A stretch of 64,000 bases of DNA from Saprospiraceae bacterium (GTDB lineage: Bacteria > Bacteroidota > Bacteroidia > Chitinophagales > Saprospiraceae). Both the position numbers and the translations under genes were made by a program. The stretch is taken from positions 113,858 through 177,857 of the forward strand of contig JAHDHQ010000001.1 in NCBI GenBank assembly GCA_020631235.1, read 5' to 3'. Below the pieces are notes generated by a model. It saw only the letters and a list, made by a program, of their open reading frames with translations. It did not search any database and was not told the DNA's origin. Below are positions 7,696-17,078 of the stretch, in pieces; the first letter of the stretch is position 1, and the number at the start of each line of letters is the position of its first letter.

Positions 7696-7746
7696 GCAGA
7701 CTGAGAGATAATATGATATAAACGGCATAATGCCATTTATATATAA

Positions 7747-8082
7747 TTAAACATGTATTTTACTTGGAAAATATCTTATTATCTCATTAGGTCTATACAC
7801 TTTTTCCTTCTTAAAATAATGGACAGTTCTACCACGTTTAGGAGTAAATTTCCGATCATATTCATCTACAAGTCTAATAAAGGTTTTGATGTAGCTAATA
7901 TCAGGTAATTCAAATTTGATCTTTTCTAATTTTCTGTTTTTATAAGATCTTCTCATTGTTTCATAGAAATAGAAATGAGTTACCGCAGCTTTAATATTTA
8001 CCGCTGGAATTTTAAGATCAAATAAAATCCAATTCTCACGTTTCATTGTTTCTGTACCGTAATGGAATGAATAAAATTTCAT
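7747..8082 (-). CDS. hypothetical protein
   Basis: 111 aa on the minus strand, basic and aromatic-rich (Tyr, Phe, Lys, Arg), with no signal peptide and no recognised motif. It converges on the plus-strand run of short genes. The 219-nt gap to the next plus-strand gene holds no other feature that I can support. Confidence 0.5.
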   Translation of the reverse strand: MKFYSFHYGTETMKRENWILFDLKIPAVNIKAAVTHFYFYETMRRSYKNRKLEKIKFELPDISYIKTFIRLVDEYDRKFTPKRGRTVHYFKKEKVYRPNEIIRYFPSKIHV

Positions 8083-8301
8083 GTGGTTGATTTGTTAACA
8101 AAGTTCGTACATATTTTTCACCCATATATGTATGTATCTGATGCTCAATTCTAAATTTTGCCTATAATTAATATTATGTTAAATAGACATATTGGGAAAT
8201 ATGTAGATACTCCCTACCTAAACCATTTTATAAAACAACAAGATCTTTATTCCAAATAAGTTTGTATTTTGACAATTTAAATCTTTTAACAAACTTCCAT
8301 T

Positions 8302-9492
8302 ATGTACAAAATATTTTTCTTTATTCATTGTTCCATTATTTGCCCTTGCCTAGCAAATGCTCAACAAAATGATTTTTCTAACAAAGACTTAGCATTTGAT
8401 TATTTAATAGAAAAAGCCCATACTTCGATTCAATTTCGTGGTGAGACTAAATTACTTGACAGCATCTTAACTTATTCTTTTGTTGACGATATGGATATCC
8501 TGGCTAACAGAGATATAATAACGCTTGATGGAGATGGTAATACCATTTTTTCTGAAGGCACTGAATATTCCATTGACGGCGAAATCATAGGTTCTTCTGA
8601 AGAAACCAGAAGCTATGATGAGAATAATAATCTCATTTCAGCTAAAAACTTCATCTGGAATGAAGATGCTGGTGATTATATCTTATATACTGAATGGACC
8701 TACATTTACGATGAAGAATCTAATCAAACCTTAAGACAATATCAAAGATTTAATAATTTGGGTGAAACTGCTTTTGGATCTAAACAAGAACACTTTTATA
8801 CAGGTTCAGTTAGAGATAGTACTCATGATTTTGATTACGAAACATCTCTTGAAGATTTTGTTTTAGATCAACGTCATTTTCATACTACAGAAGATGACAA
8901 ACTAATTTCAACATTGTATCTGCGATATGATGAAGTCTTAGATATTTGGAATAACTATTGGCTTAGAACATATAATTACAACAACGATGGATTGCAAACT
9001 GGTTTTGAAACTTATGGGTGGAATGGCACCGAATTCGAAACCCCAGTTTTAATCCAAGAAAACGAATATGACGCATCAAATAACATTATCAAAAGATGCA
9101 CAGAACTTGGAAATATCTTTACCGGCGAGTTTGAACCATGGAATTGTTTTGAATGGTTACGTGATGAATGTGGCAACATTCTAAGTATTTCAATATTTGA
9201 TTTTGAAGAAGATGAATATATCCAAACTCAAAGAATTGATTACTATTATTCTATTCAAAGCGATAGTAAAGATTTAGCTTCTCAAAATATTCAAATATAC
9301 CCAAACCCTGTCTCTGATATTCTTTATGTAACTGATACAGATCTGAGGAACGATTTTCAAATATTTAATCAAGATGGAAAGATCATTCAGACATATTCTA
9401 AACAAAAAACATCAATTGATTTAACTAATTTAAAGCAAGGAACCTATTTCTTAAAAATTGGCAATAACATACAAAGATTCGTAAAAATATAG
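8302..9492 (+). CDS. secreted protein with T9SS C-terminal sorting domain
   Basis: 396 aa. A signal peptide (about 1-20, cleaved near ANAQ) is followed by repeating units of about 40 aa with the pattern YD...N......W......W.......Y.YD. This pattern is common in Bacteroidota exported proteins of unknown role. The C-terminal ~75 residues are a T9SS sorting domain: YPNPVSDIL, then strands, and TYFLKIG...FVKI at the end. The product should cross the outer membrane by T9SS and be released or attached to the surface. A terminator follows directly, so it is probably monocistronic. Confidence 0.8.
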   Translation: MYKIFFFIHCSIICPCLANAQQNDFSNKDLAFDYLIEKAHTSIQFRGETKLLDSILTYSFVDDMDILANRDIITLDGDGNTIFSEGTEYSIDGEIIGSSEETRSYDENNNLISAKNFIWNEDAGDYILYTEWTYIYDEESNQTLRQYQRFNNLGETAFGSKQEHFYTGSVRDSTHDFDYETSLEDFVLDQRHFHTTEDDKLISTLYLRYDEVLDIWNNYWLRTYNYNNDGLQTGFETYGWNGTEFETPVLIQENEYDASNNIIKRCTELGNIFTGEFEPWNCFEWLRDECGNILSISIFDFEEDEYIQTQRIDYYYSIQSDSKDLASQNIQIYPNPVSDILYVTDTDLRNDFQIFNQDGKIIQTYSKQKTSIDLTNLKQGTYFLKIGNNIQRFVKI

Positions 9493-9507
9493 ACCCTATA
9501 CCCTTTT

Positions 9508-9546
9508 AAAAAAAGAGTGCTTTACGGATGTGAGCACTCTTTTTTT
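9508..9546 (+). terminator. bidirectional-looking intrinsic terminator
   Basis: Arms AAAAAAAGAGTGCT and AGCACTCTTTTTT enclose an 11-nt loop directly after the T9SS protein gene. A-rich and T-rich flanks allow function on both strands. Confidence 0.85.
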
Positions 9547-9602
9547 ATTTATTAGCTCTACCAAATCCAATTTCTTCTTTTCTTTGTTGCTTATTATTTG
9601 CC

Positions 9603-11372
9603 ATGATCAGCCCTATAGAATTCTACACAAAAGAACTAGCGAAATATACTCTTCAAGCAGAAACTATACAAATGCGTTTACGACGATTAAGTATATTTAG
9701 GCTTTTAGTTGTTGCTATTTCAGGTATAGCTATTTACTTTACTTATAGCAACAAACCATTGGTTTTACTTATCATTATTTTAGGCGCTATTGCATTTGCT
9801 AGACTGGTTATAAGTTATGTACGATCAACAAAGCATAAAAATCTAACAAAATCATTAATAGGTCTTAACCAGGAAGAATTACGCATTTCTAAGAGTGAAT
9901 ATGAACATCGACCTGATGGTCGTTTGTATCAAGACCCAAAACATCATTATGCCCATGATATTGATTTATTTGGGAAAGGAAGTTTTTTCCAGTATATGCA
10001 CCGTACCATAACCAAGGAAGGTTCTGATTTATTAGCTTCTTTACTGATGGCTAATGACCCAAAGAAAATAGTTCAGAAACAATCTGCCGTTAAAGAATTA
10101 GCAGAAAAAGCTATCTGGCGTCAGACATTTTATGCTAGGTCTACCCTAGTCGATGTAAACACTCCAGCTATTCAAATTATAGATTGGCTTAAGGAATATA
10201 CCTCCTTCGTACCATCATTTTTCAAATGGTTTAGTAATCTATTTTCCATGGCTTCTTTAATACTTGTAAGTATATATATACTGGGCTATATTCCGGGCTC
10301 TTTCATTGGTTTATGGTTGATTATAGGTTTGTTAATTACAGGTATTTATGTGCAAAAAGTAAATGCATTATCTAATCAATGTGATCAACTAAAATCAACT
10401 TTTAGGCAGTATGGCCAACTCTTAGATCTTATCGAAACTGAATCATTTGACTGTCCCCTACTTCAAGAAAAACAAAACCAGATCCATTCTAATATCTCAA
10501 AAGCTTCCCTCATATTTAAACAATTTTCTAAACATCTGGATGCACTAGACAATCGAAACAATCTACTGATGGCATTAGTTATTAATGGCCTTGCACTTTC
10601 CGATTTAAGACAGTCATTTAAGATCGAAGCCTGGATCAAAAAATATAGTCACAAAGTGGATGATTGGCTGCAGGCAGTAAGCTTCTTTGAAGCATATAAT
10701 TCACTAGGTAATTATTGTTTTAATCATCCACGATTTGTTTTTCCAGAAATAACATCATCACACAAGACCACTAATATCGAGCAATTAGGTCATCCACTCT
10801 TGGACCCTATCAAACGTATTGACAGTGATTTCAGCATTCAAAATCAAGCCTTTTTTATTGTTACAGGCGCAAATATGGCTGGAAAAAGTACTTTTCTAAG
10901 GACTATTTCATTGCATATTGTGATGGCCAATGTTGGTCTTCCTGTTTGTGCACGAAAAAGCACTTATTCACCTGTGAAATTGGTTACCAGCATGCGTACC
11001 ACTGATTCGCTAAATGATGATTCCTCTTATTTTTTCGCTGAATTAAAGCGCTTAAAGTTTATCGTGGATGCCATTTCTTCAGAACCATACTTCATTGTTC
11101 TTGATGAAATATTAAAAGGAACCAATAGTACCGACAAAGCCATAGGCTCAAAAAAGTTTGTTGAAAAACTAGTCGCCTCTGATGCCACCGGAATCATTGC
11201 CACTCACGATTTAAGCCTGTGTGATATAGCTGATAAACTTGAAGATGTAAAAAATTACTATTTCGATGCAAGTATTATTGATGACGAATTACATTTTGAC
11301 TACACACTAAAGAAAGGAATATGCCAAAATATGAATGCCTCCTTTCTACTTAAAAAAATGGAAATAGTATAG
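9603..11372 (+). CDS. membrane-bound MutS-family ATPase
   Basis: 589 aa. Two membrane helices near the N-terminus (about 28-45 and 50-70) and two more around 212-255 frame a region corresponding to the MutS core. The C-terminal ATPase domain has Walker A TGANMAGKST (421-430), Walker B with VLDEILKGTN (499-508) and an ATHD switch (about 533-536). Canonical MutS repairs mismatches and has N-terminal mismatch-binding domains with a Phe-x-Glu motif. Those domains are absent here and membrane helices are present, so this is not the mismatch-repair mutS. Such membrane MutS homologues occur in Bacteroidota but their job is unclear. The convergent minus-strand gene shares a short terminator. Confidence 0.85.
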   Translation: MISPIEFYTKELAKYTLQAETIQMRLRRLSIFRLLVVAISGIAIYFTYSNKPLVLLIIILGAIAFARLVISYVRSTKHKNLTKSLIGLNQEELRISKSEYEHRPDGRLYQDPKHHYAHDIDLFGKGSFFQYMHRTITKEGSDLLASLLMANDPKKIVQKQSAVKELAEKAIWRQTFYARSTLVDVNTPAIQIIDWLKEYTSFVPSFFKWFSNLFSMASLILVSIYILGYIPGSFIGLWLIIGLLITGIYVQKVNALSNQCDQLKSTFRQYGQLLDLIETESFDCPLLQEKQNQIHSNISKASLIFKQFSKHLDALDNRNNLLMALVINGLALSDLRQSFKIEAWIKKYSHKVDDWLQAVSFFEAYNSLGNYCFNHPRFVFPEITSSHKTTNIEQLGHPLLDPIKRIDSDFSIQNQAFFIVTGANMAGKSTFLRTISLHIVMANVGLPVCARKSTYSPVKLVTSMRTTDSLNDDSSYFFAELKRLKFIVDAISSEPYFIVLDEILKGTNSTDKAIGSKKFVEKLVASDATGIIATHDLSLCDIADKLEDVKNYYFDASIIDDELHFDYTLKKGICQNMNASFLLKKMEIV

Positions 11373-11386
11373 GCAATAAATAAAAA

Positions 11387-11412
11387 AGAGATCACACAAG
11401 TGCAATCTCTTC
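11387..11412. terminator. probable shared terminator between convergent genes
   Basis: AAGAGAT and ATCTCTT arms with an inner CAC/GTG pairing and a small bulge, flanked by A-rich and T-rich sequence, lie in the 61-nt gap between two convergent genes. Confidence 0.6.
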
Positions 11413-11433
11413 TTAATCGAACATTCAATTTAT

Positions 11434-13365
11434 TTAATTTTTTGTAAACTTTTGACTGTGTATCAAACCTGTTTCACGGTTTTCTACTTTAAGGATATAC
11501 AATCCTTCTGAAAAAGTAGACACATCCACTACCCCTTGTTTATTGAGAGACTGGCTAGTCATTAATTTTCCATCACTTGAATAAATGTACAATTGATTAC
11601 CTGCATTTTGATTATCGAGCATATTTACATATATGGATTCCGAAGCTGGATTTGGTGACATACTAAAGATTGGCGCATCAACTTCTTCATCGATATTTAC
11701 GATGGCATTATCTATAATATGAGTAGTGATATTAGTAATTACAGGATCATTAAAATCAAAGAAAATGCCTGCTTGGTTTTCGATGATATCTCCATCTACT
11801 AAATCTTCTACTTGCTCTATGGTGTAATTTACAAAACCATTACTACCCAACTCATTTGTTGTGCTGTCAACTAGGTTAATATCATTAAATGTAAACTTCA
11901 CTAATCGATCTTCTAAAATTTCTACTTCCACATCATGACTTGAAACTCCAGGTCGTAGTGTCGAAAGATCCAAATTTTCAGAAATAACGTCATCGATCAT
12001 GACTGTAAATGCAGTATCCGTTCCTACATTTTGAAACCTAATTTGATAATGTATTGGTGTATTTGATTTAATTCGGTATTCATCAGAACCTGAAAGTGGA
12101 AAGGCTCTCTTATCATTTGGATCATAAGAACCTATTACTTCTTGACATTCGTAAGTTAATCCATATGAATCATTACTACAAGGGTCTGTAGGGTAAATAT
12201 TAACACTATAACATTGTTCTGTGCCTAACTCTATCTCACAATCAGGCAAAACAGTAATTTTAATTTTACCACACTCCCAAACATCTAGATCACCTACATT
12301 AAAATAAAGGGTTTGTCCATCGATCTGATCAGGACTAATGCTACTAGAAACAAACTCTAAGTATTCGTCTAAAGTAACTTCGATGACAGTACCTTCTGTC
12401 GGAATAGTCCCTTCGTTACAATAGTCAACATAAATATTAGAATCAAAACATCTTCTTAACAAACTTGAAGAAATAGCTGCCACAGGACTCAGACAATCCT
12501 CTTTAGGTTGAAGTCCGAAATCTAAATTTATAGTTTCATCGGTCCCTGTAAAAGTCGCTGTTTGTGTACCATTACAGGCTTCCCATAAATCATTAGGTTC
12601 TATTAAATCAATGGTATATTCTCCAGCAGTAGCTAGAAATCTAAATTGTCCATCATCGTCAGAAATCCTAACAAAATCACCATTAGGTCCTGATATTTCA
12701 GCTGTCACAAAAGGTACTCTACCCTCTCCATCATCTTCACAATTTAAGTTAGGATCTTGATAAACCAAAGCTTCACATTGATCTACTTCAAAGGCAGTAC
12801 CACAAATGTCAATCATAAAATCAACAACATGGTCAGTCGAAACAAGATTAGCATAAACTAAACGTTCATCCCCATTATCCATTTGCCCTCCGAGATCATC
12901 TGTAGTCACAGAACCATCAGGACAAATCAATCGAGAAGTAGGAAAATAGGTAATATTAAAATCTGCCCAAATCATATTACTAGGCGCATTAATAATCGGA
13001 AAAGGATTATCACTAATCATATCATAACCGCTATTTGAGTTAGGCCCAGTTCCATACAAATCATCTAAAGTGGTACTCTCATCTGCCTCTATAAAGAGAA
13101 ATACGGCATCTCCAGCTTCAGCATATAAATTATGAAATTCTTGCATCACGCCAGTTTCCATCCAAAGCTCATCAAATGGACTCCAAGCAACTCCAAAAAT
13201 GATAAAAACCGTTTTACCTTGATCGAGATAATCTGCATACAGATTGTGGACTTCGCCATTGATGTCTTCTAAAGAAAAATCAGGAGCCACTAATTGTGCT
13301 TTAGAAACAGAAGTAAATGCTACACTAAATAGCAAAAATAAAATGAAAGTGTAATTGTTTTTCAT
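11434..13365 (-). CDS. secreted redoxin-like, conserved-repeat and T9SS protein
   Basis: 643 aa with a signal peptide (cleaved near SKAQ). Residues about 25-190 resemble a peroxiredoxin/thioredoxin fold (APDFSLEDING start), but the active-site position reads AWSPFDEL, with no CxxC, so redox catalysis is doubtful. A Cys-containing carboxypeptidase-regulatory-like beta domain (about 200-290) follows. Next comes the domain with SYDPNDK and IHYQIRFQNVGTDTAF that is widespread in Bacteroidota exported proteins. The T9SS sorting domain (FSMSPNPASESIYV ... QKFTKN) closes the protein. Surface-located or secreted, role unknown. Confidence 0.82.
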   Translation of the reverse strand: MKNNYTFILFLLFSVAFTSVSKAQLVAPDFSLEDINGEVHNLYADYLDQGKTVFIIFGVAWSPFDELWMETGVMQEFHNLYAEAGDAVFLFIEADESTTLDDLYGTGPNSNSGYDMISDNPFPIINAPSNMIWADFNITYFPTSRLICPDGSVTTDDLGGQMDNGDERLVYANLVSTDHVVDFMIDICGTAFEVDQCEALVYQDPNLNCEDDGEGRVPFVTAEISGPNGDFVRISDDDGQFRFLATAGEYTIDLIEPNDLWEACNGTQTATFTGTDETINLDFGLQPKEDCLSPVAAISSSLLRRCFDSNIYVDYCNEGTIPTEGTVIEVTLDEYLEFVSSSISPDQIDGQTLYFNVGDLDVWECGKIKITVLPDCEIELGTEQCYSVNIYPTDPCSNDSYGLTYECQEVIGSYDPNDKRAFPLSGSDEYRIKSNTPIHYQIRFQNVGTDTAFTVMIDDVISENLDLSTLRPGVSSHDVEVEILEDRLVKFTFNDINLVDSTTNELGSNGFVNYTIEQVEDLVDGDIIENQAGIFFDFNDPVITNITTHIIDNAIVNIDEEVDAPIFSMSPNPASESIYVNMLDNQNAGNQLYIYSSDGKLMTSQSLNKQGVVDVSTFSEGLYILKVENRETGLIHSQKFTKN

Positions 13366-13507
13366 AGTTGTTTATTTGTTCTTATTGATAGTATCCTATT
13401 TAGGTAAAAAACGTTGCGTCAAATTATCATTTAATGCATAATTATTTTGAAACATTGGTAAGATAAGCATTTAACGGTCATGAGACATTAAGATCAAACC
13501 ATTTAAC

Positions 13508-13515
13508 TACTTTTG
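13508..13515 (+). promoter_or_regulatory. -7 promoter element abutting the META-domain gene
   Basis: TACTTTTG fits the Bacteroidota TAnnTTTG element. The predicted transcription start falls on or next to the ATG at 13522, so the message would be leaderless or nearly so. No clear TTG is seen at -33. Confidence 0.4.
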
Positions 13516-13521
13516 TATACT

Positions 13522-13974
13522 ATGAATACCATTAAGTCTTTAGCCTTTTTCTTAGTCCTAATTTTTTGTTTTTGTAGCTCCTCTTGCCATAAAAAATCAA
13601 AAGACACATTATCCACATTAAAAGAAGCAAGCGTTATCGATCGATTACAAGGCAAATGGAAGTTGATAGAACTAGACGAGCGAAATGTTTTCCAATTTGG
13701 AGCTACTCTCCTATTTCAAGATACAATGGCAACAGCCTATTCAGGATGCAACACCATGAGTCAAATGATAGCAAAAACCATCAATGATGACCAAAATCTC
13801 AGTTTCGACCTATCTGCATCAAATACCACACTCATAGCCTGCCCTGTAAAGCATATCGAAACTCAATATTTTGATTTATTACAAAAAAACTATCATGTGA
13901 TCATTAAAGGAAATGTAATTGTACTAAGCACGATCACCGGGATAGAAATGCTCTTTACTAAACAAAATAACTGA
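13522..13974 (+). CDS. META-domain lipoprotein (HslJ-like)
   Basis: The ORF track begins at TTG 13513; the ATG at 13522 gives MNTIKSLAFFLVLIFCFCSSSC, a lipoprotein signal with a Cys acceptor, 150 aa. The mature part (GKWKLIEL ... YSGCNTMSQ ... DLSASNTTLIACP) is a META domain. In heat-shock protein HslJ and relatives this is an exported small beta-barrel of uncertain function. The final strands around VLSTITGIEMLF complete the domain. A monocistronic unit with its own promoter element is likely. Confidence 0.78.
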   Translation: MNTIKSLAFFLVLIFCFCSSSCHKKSKDTLSTLKEASVIDRLQGKWKLIELDERNVFQFGATLLFQDTMATAYSGCNTMSQMIAKTINDDQNLSFDLSASNTTLIACPVKHIETQYFDLLQKNYHVIIKGNVIVLSTITGIEMLFTKQNN

Positions 13975-14036
13975 ATGTATTCAGGCTAGCTGATAACCTT
14001 TTATAATCTATAACACTCAGTTATAAATAATAGATT

Positions 14037-14216
14037 ATGAAAAAATTATTGAGCATAATTTCCCTGGGCTTTTTATTACTTTCTCTTGCATCTTGTGCAA
14101 GCACTAAAAAATCAGGTTGCCCAGCACATATAAGTTTAATCAATATTGATAAAGATCAATATCCCGTAATTAATAATGTTAGGACTACCCATAAAGTGTT
14201 TGTTGTTTCGGAATAA
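14037..14216 (+). CDS. 59-aa lipoprotein not in the ORF track
   Basis: ATG 14037 to TAA 14214-14216 encodes MKKLLSIIS...LSLASC, a textbook lipoprotein signal with lipobox LASC, followed by about 40 polar residues (STKKSGCPAH ... VVSE). The CASTKKSGCPA segment after the lipid cysteine is typical of very small Bacteroidota lipoproteins. A hairpin terminator follows. It is too short for the 60-aa track cutoff. Function unknown. Confidence 0.7.
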   Translation: MKKLLSIISLGFLLLSLASCASTKKSGCPAHISLINIDKDQYPVINNVRTTHKVFVVSE

Positions 14217-14253
14217 ACGTTTAAAGAGTAGTACAATCTTACAAGTTTAGTAA

Positions 14254-14285
14254 AGAGAAGTGAAGTTTTTCATTTCTCTTTTTTT
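14254..14285 (+). terminator. intrinsic terminator after the small lipoprotein gene
   Basis: AGAGAAGTGAA pairs with TTCATTTCTCT (one G-U pair) and a T run follows. It lies 38 nt after the stop codon. Confidence 0.75.
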
Positions 14286-14345
14286 ATACATACTTATTAG
14301 AAATAGCCTGAAGATTCATAGCTTAGTTACTTTAAGTAATTGATT

Positions 14346-16061
14346 ATGCATAAACCTACTTTTTTCTGCTTTCTTTTTTTGATTGGATTTGTGGCATGTA
14401 CATCTGAATCTTCTGGAGATTTGGTCATTTTAAATGCCAATGTATACACGGCTATAGATAAACAAGCTCAGACTCACCTTGATTATGGAATTGTCGTGCG
14501 GAATGGACGTATAAGCAACATTGAACCAAACGAAAAAATTAAAGCGTATATAGGAGAAAACACGGAAGTCATCGACGCCAATGGAAACTTTGTTATGCCG
14601 GGTTTTATCGAAGCTCACGGGCATTTTATGGGTATCGGCCAACAACTTATCAATGTGAATCTGATGCAAACAAACAATTGGGAGGAAGTAACCGAATTAG
14701 TTAAAGAAAAAGTAGCAAGCACTCCAAAAGGTTCGTGGATCGTTGGTCGTGGGTGGCATCAAGAAAAATGGAACCAATTACCAGAATCATCGCACGAAGG
14801 ATATCCTATGCACCAATCCATAAGCAAACACACTCAAAATCATCCTGTACTTCTTAAACACGCAAGTGGACATTCTTTATTTGCTAATGAAGCAGCCATG
14901 AAACTAGCATGTATTGAGCTGGAAACACCTGACCCAGTTGGTGGTAAAATCATCCGAACTTCTCAAGGTGAGGCTATTGGTGTATTCGAGGAAAGAGCCA
15001 TGGAGACCATTGAATTAGCCTACGAAACATATAGGAATAGTTTAAGTCCAGATGAGTTAAAGAAAGAATGGTTAAATGTGATGGAGTTGGCTCAAGAAGA
15101 ATGCATACAAAAAGGGATAAGCAGCTTCCAGGATGCAGGTACTGAAATCCAATATTTGGACGATATGGAAGCCTATGTTACTAATGACTCACTGAGATTG
15201 CGCTTATGGGTCATGGGGCGAGATAGCCTACACAAATTACAAAACAACATTGCCAAACATAAAGTGATCGGCCTGGGTGATAACCATTACACCTGTCGAG
15301 CTATCAAGTCTGAAGTAGATGGGGCATTAGGTGCTTTTGGAGCTTGGCTTCTTAAACCATATCATGATAAACCTGATTTTAAAGGTCAAAACACCACAGA
15401 CATAAAAGAAGTAGCTGCTATTGCCGATTTAGCTATACAAAATGACATGCAATTGTGCGTACATGCTATCGGTGACAGAGCAAACCGAGTAGTTTTAGAC
15501 ATCTTTGAAGCTAAAATTGGATCTAGCGATTCCACTAAGCCTAATCCTAGGTGGAGAATCGAACATGCACAGCACTTGGACACTGCAGATATTCCTAGAT
15601 TTAATGCTATGGGGGCCATAGCCTCGATGCAAGGTATTCATTGTACTTCAGACGCACCTTTTGTGGAGAAACGCTTAGGTAATACGCGTGCTAAAAAAGG
15701 TGCCTACGCTTGGCGATCTTTACTAGACGCAGGAGTCTTGATTGCTAATGGAACGGATGCCCCAGTAGAAGATGTAGATCCAATCAAGAATTTTTATGCC
15801 ACCGTTACTCGAAAAAGAGCTGATAATGGTATGACATTCTTCCCTGAACAAGCCATGACTAGAGATGAAGCTTTAAAATCTTATACGATATGGAATGCCT
15901 ATGCCGCTTTCGAGGAAGAGTTAAAAGGGAGCATAGAAGTGGGAAAATTAGCGGATTTTGTGATTTTGTCCAATGATCTATTAAACTGTCCTGATGACAA
16001 AATTCTTTCAACTCAGGTATTATATACGATCATTGATGGAGAAATCATGCATCAGTTATAA
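14346..16061 (+). CDS. YtcJ-like metal-dependent amidohydrolase lipoprotein
   Basis: Start taken at ATG 14346 (the track's TTG 14340 adds two residues); 571 aa. The N-terminus is a lipoprotein signal ending in GFVAC. The body follows the amidohydrolase-3/YtcJ pattern: VILNANVYT, FVMPGFIEAHGHF (first metal His pair), VGRGWHQEKW, a central HAIGDRAN and IEHAQH, and NGTDAPVEDVDP with the metal/catalytic Asp near the C-terminus. ADFVILSND restores the beta-sandwich domain. These enzymes hydrolyse amide or similar bonds, usually with bound zinc. The substrate cannot be told. Lipid attachment puts it in the periplasm or on the outer membrane. Confidence 0.85.
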   Translation: MHKPTFFCFLFLIGFVACTSESSGDLVILNANVYTAIDKQAQTHLDYGIVVRNGRISNIEPNEKIKAYIGENTEVIDANGNFVMPGFIEAHGHFMGIGQQLINVNLMQTNNWEEVTELVKEKVASTPKGSWIVGRGWHQEKWNQLPESSHEGYPMHQSISKHTQNHPVLLKHASGHSLFANEAAMKLACIELETPDPVGGKIIRTSQGEAIGVFEERAMETIELAYETYRNSLSPDELKKEWLNVMELAQEECIQKGISSFQDAGTEIQYLDDMEAYVTNDSLRLRLWVMGRDSLHKLQNNIAKHKVIGLGDNHYTCRAIKSEVDGALGAFGAWLLKPYHDKPDFKGQNTTDIKEVAAIADLAIQNDMQLCVHAIGDRANRVVLDIFEAKIGSSDSTKPNPRWRIEHAQHLDTADIPRFNAMGAIASMQGIHCTSDAPFVEKRLGNTRAKKGAYAWRSLLDAGVLIANGTDAPVEDVDPIKNFYATVTRKRADNGMTFFPEQAMTRDEALKSYTIWNAYAAFEEELKGSIEVGKLADFVILSNDLLNCPDDKILSTQVLYTIIDGEIMHQL

Positions 16062-16084
16062 AACCACTTTACATATAGCAAAGA

Positions 16085-17044
16085 TCACCGCTTAAAATAT
16101 TCTGCTTTTGTATAAATATTTACAAAGCCCTCATTGGTCTCTGTGTAACTAACTTTAGCTAAATGAAACTGAATGATTTCTACCGATTTATAAATGGGTG
16201 GCAGGAGCACCTCTCCACGATTGGATAGAATACCCCAATGGTTTTTGTATTTAAATGGTACTTTATCCACACTATATTGCTCGTATAATCCGGCGAATGT
16301 CTGATAATTTAGTATCAGTTCATCAAATGGCAGATAAACATTTCTTTTTATTCCATAATAATCAACAGAGTACTTTTCAGCAGTGGTATCTATCGGCGGT
16401 GAGCTTTGTGGATGCAGTCTCACATTATGCAAACCATATTTACTTCCTTTTCTTACCACCAAGTGACTCGCACTGAAAGGTATTATCTCATCTAAAAAGT
16501 AGTCAGTGGTATCCTTACACCGCTCATATTTTTGGCTCTGGGAATCATATGTCGAGGATTCATAAATTAGGGCATATTTATCGTCTTGATAACAAGAAAA
16601 AGTGTCAGGAACAGCATATTTTGGCGGCGGAATACATCCTCCTTCTAGATAAAAAGATGTTTTGTAGGTTCGATTATTCCGATCAATAAGTTTAGTTTTT
16701 CCATCTTTTATCACTTCGGCACAGTGGTGATTAAATGTGCTTGCATGCTCATACATCGGTTTTATATGCCATGCTCCCTTCTTATTTATATAGCCATAAT
16801 GACCATTTAATTTAGCTACGGAAAGACCCCGGCTAAAAAAATAAACAGTATCGAATGCACAAGGGATTTTACTGTTTCCGAACTCATCGACAAAACCCCA
16901 TTTTCCATTAATACCTATGGGATAGAGTTGGCTATCATCTTCGTCTAATTTGGAGATCGACTGCTTAGAAATACAAGAGGAAAATAAAAGTGTAGCCAAT
17001 AGTCCTATGGCAAATTTTCTAACAATAGCTAAGCTTCGCTTCAT
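16085..17044 (-). CDS. WG-repeat lipoprotein
   Basis: 319 aa with a lipoprotein signal ending in LLFSSC. At least two WG-type repeats follow (GKWGFVDEFGN, GHYGYINKKGAW), and a third degenerate one sits near the end (NHWGILSNRGEV). WG repeats are beta-rich and are taken to bind partners on the surface. It is the last gene of a probable operon: 34 nt after the MazG-like gene, same strand. The segment between about 110 and 260 has no recognisable motif. Confidence 0.78.
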   Translation of the reverse strand: MKRSLAIVRKFAIGLLATLLFSSCISKQSISKLDEDDSQLYPIGINGKWGFVDEFGNSKIPCAFDTVYFFSRGLSVAKLNGHYGYINKKGAWHIKPMYEHASTFNHHCAEVIKDGKTKLIDRNNRTYKTSFYLEGGCIPPPKYAVPDTFSCYQDDKYALIYESSTYDSQSQKYERCKDTTDYFLDEIIPFSASHLVVRKGSKYGLHNVRLHPQSSPPIDTTAEKYSVDYYGIKRNVYLPFDELILNYQTFAGLYEQYSVDKVPFKYKNHWGILSNRGEVLLPPIYKSVEIIQFHLAKVSYTETNEGFVNIYTKAEYFKR

Positions 17045-17078
17045 ACAAAGACTAAGGAAAAAACAGAAAAAATAGTTG

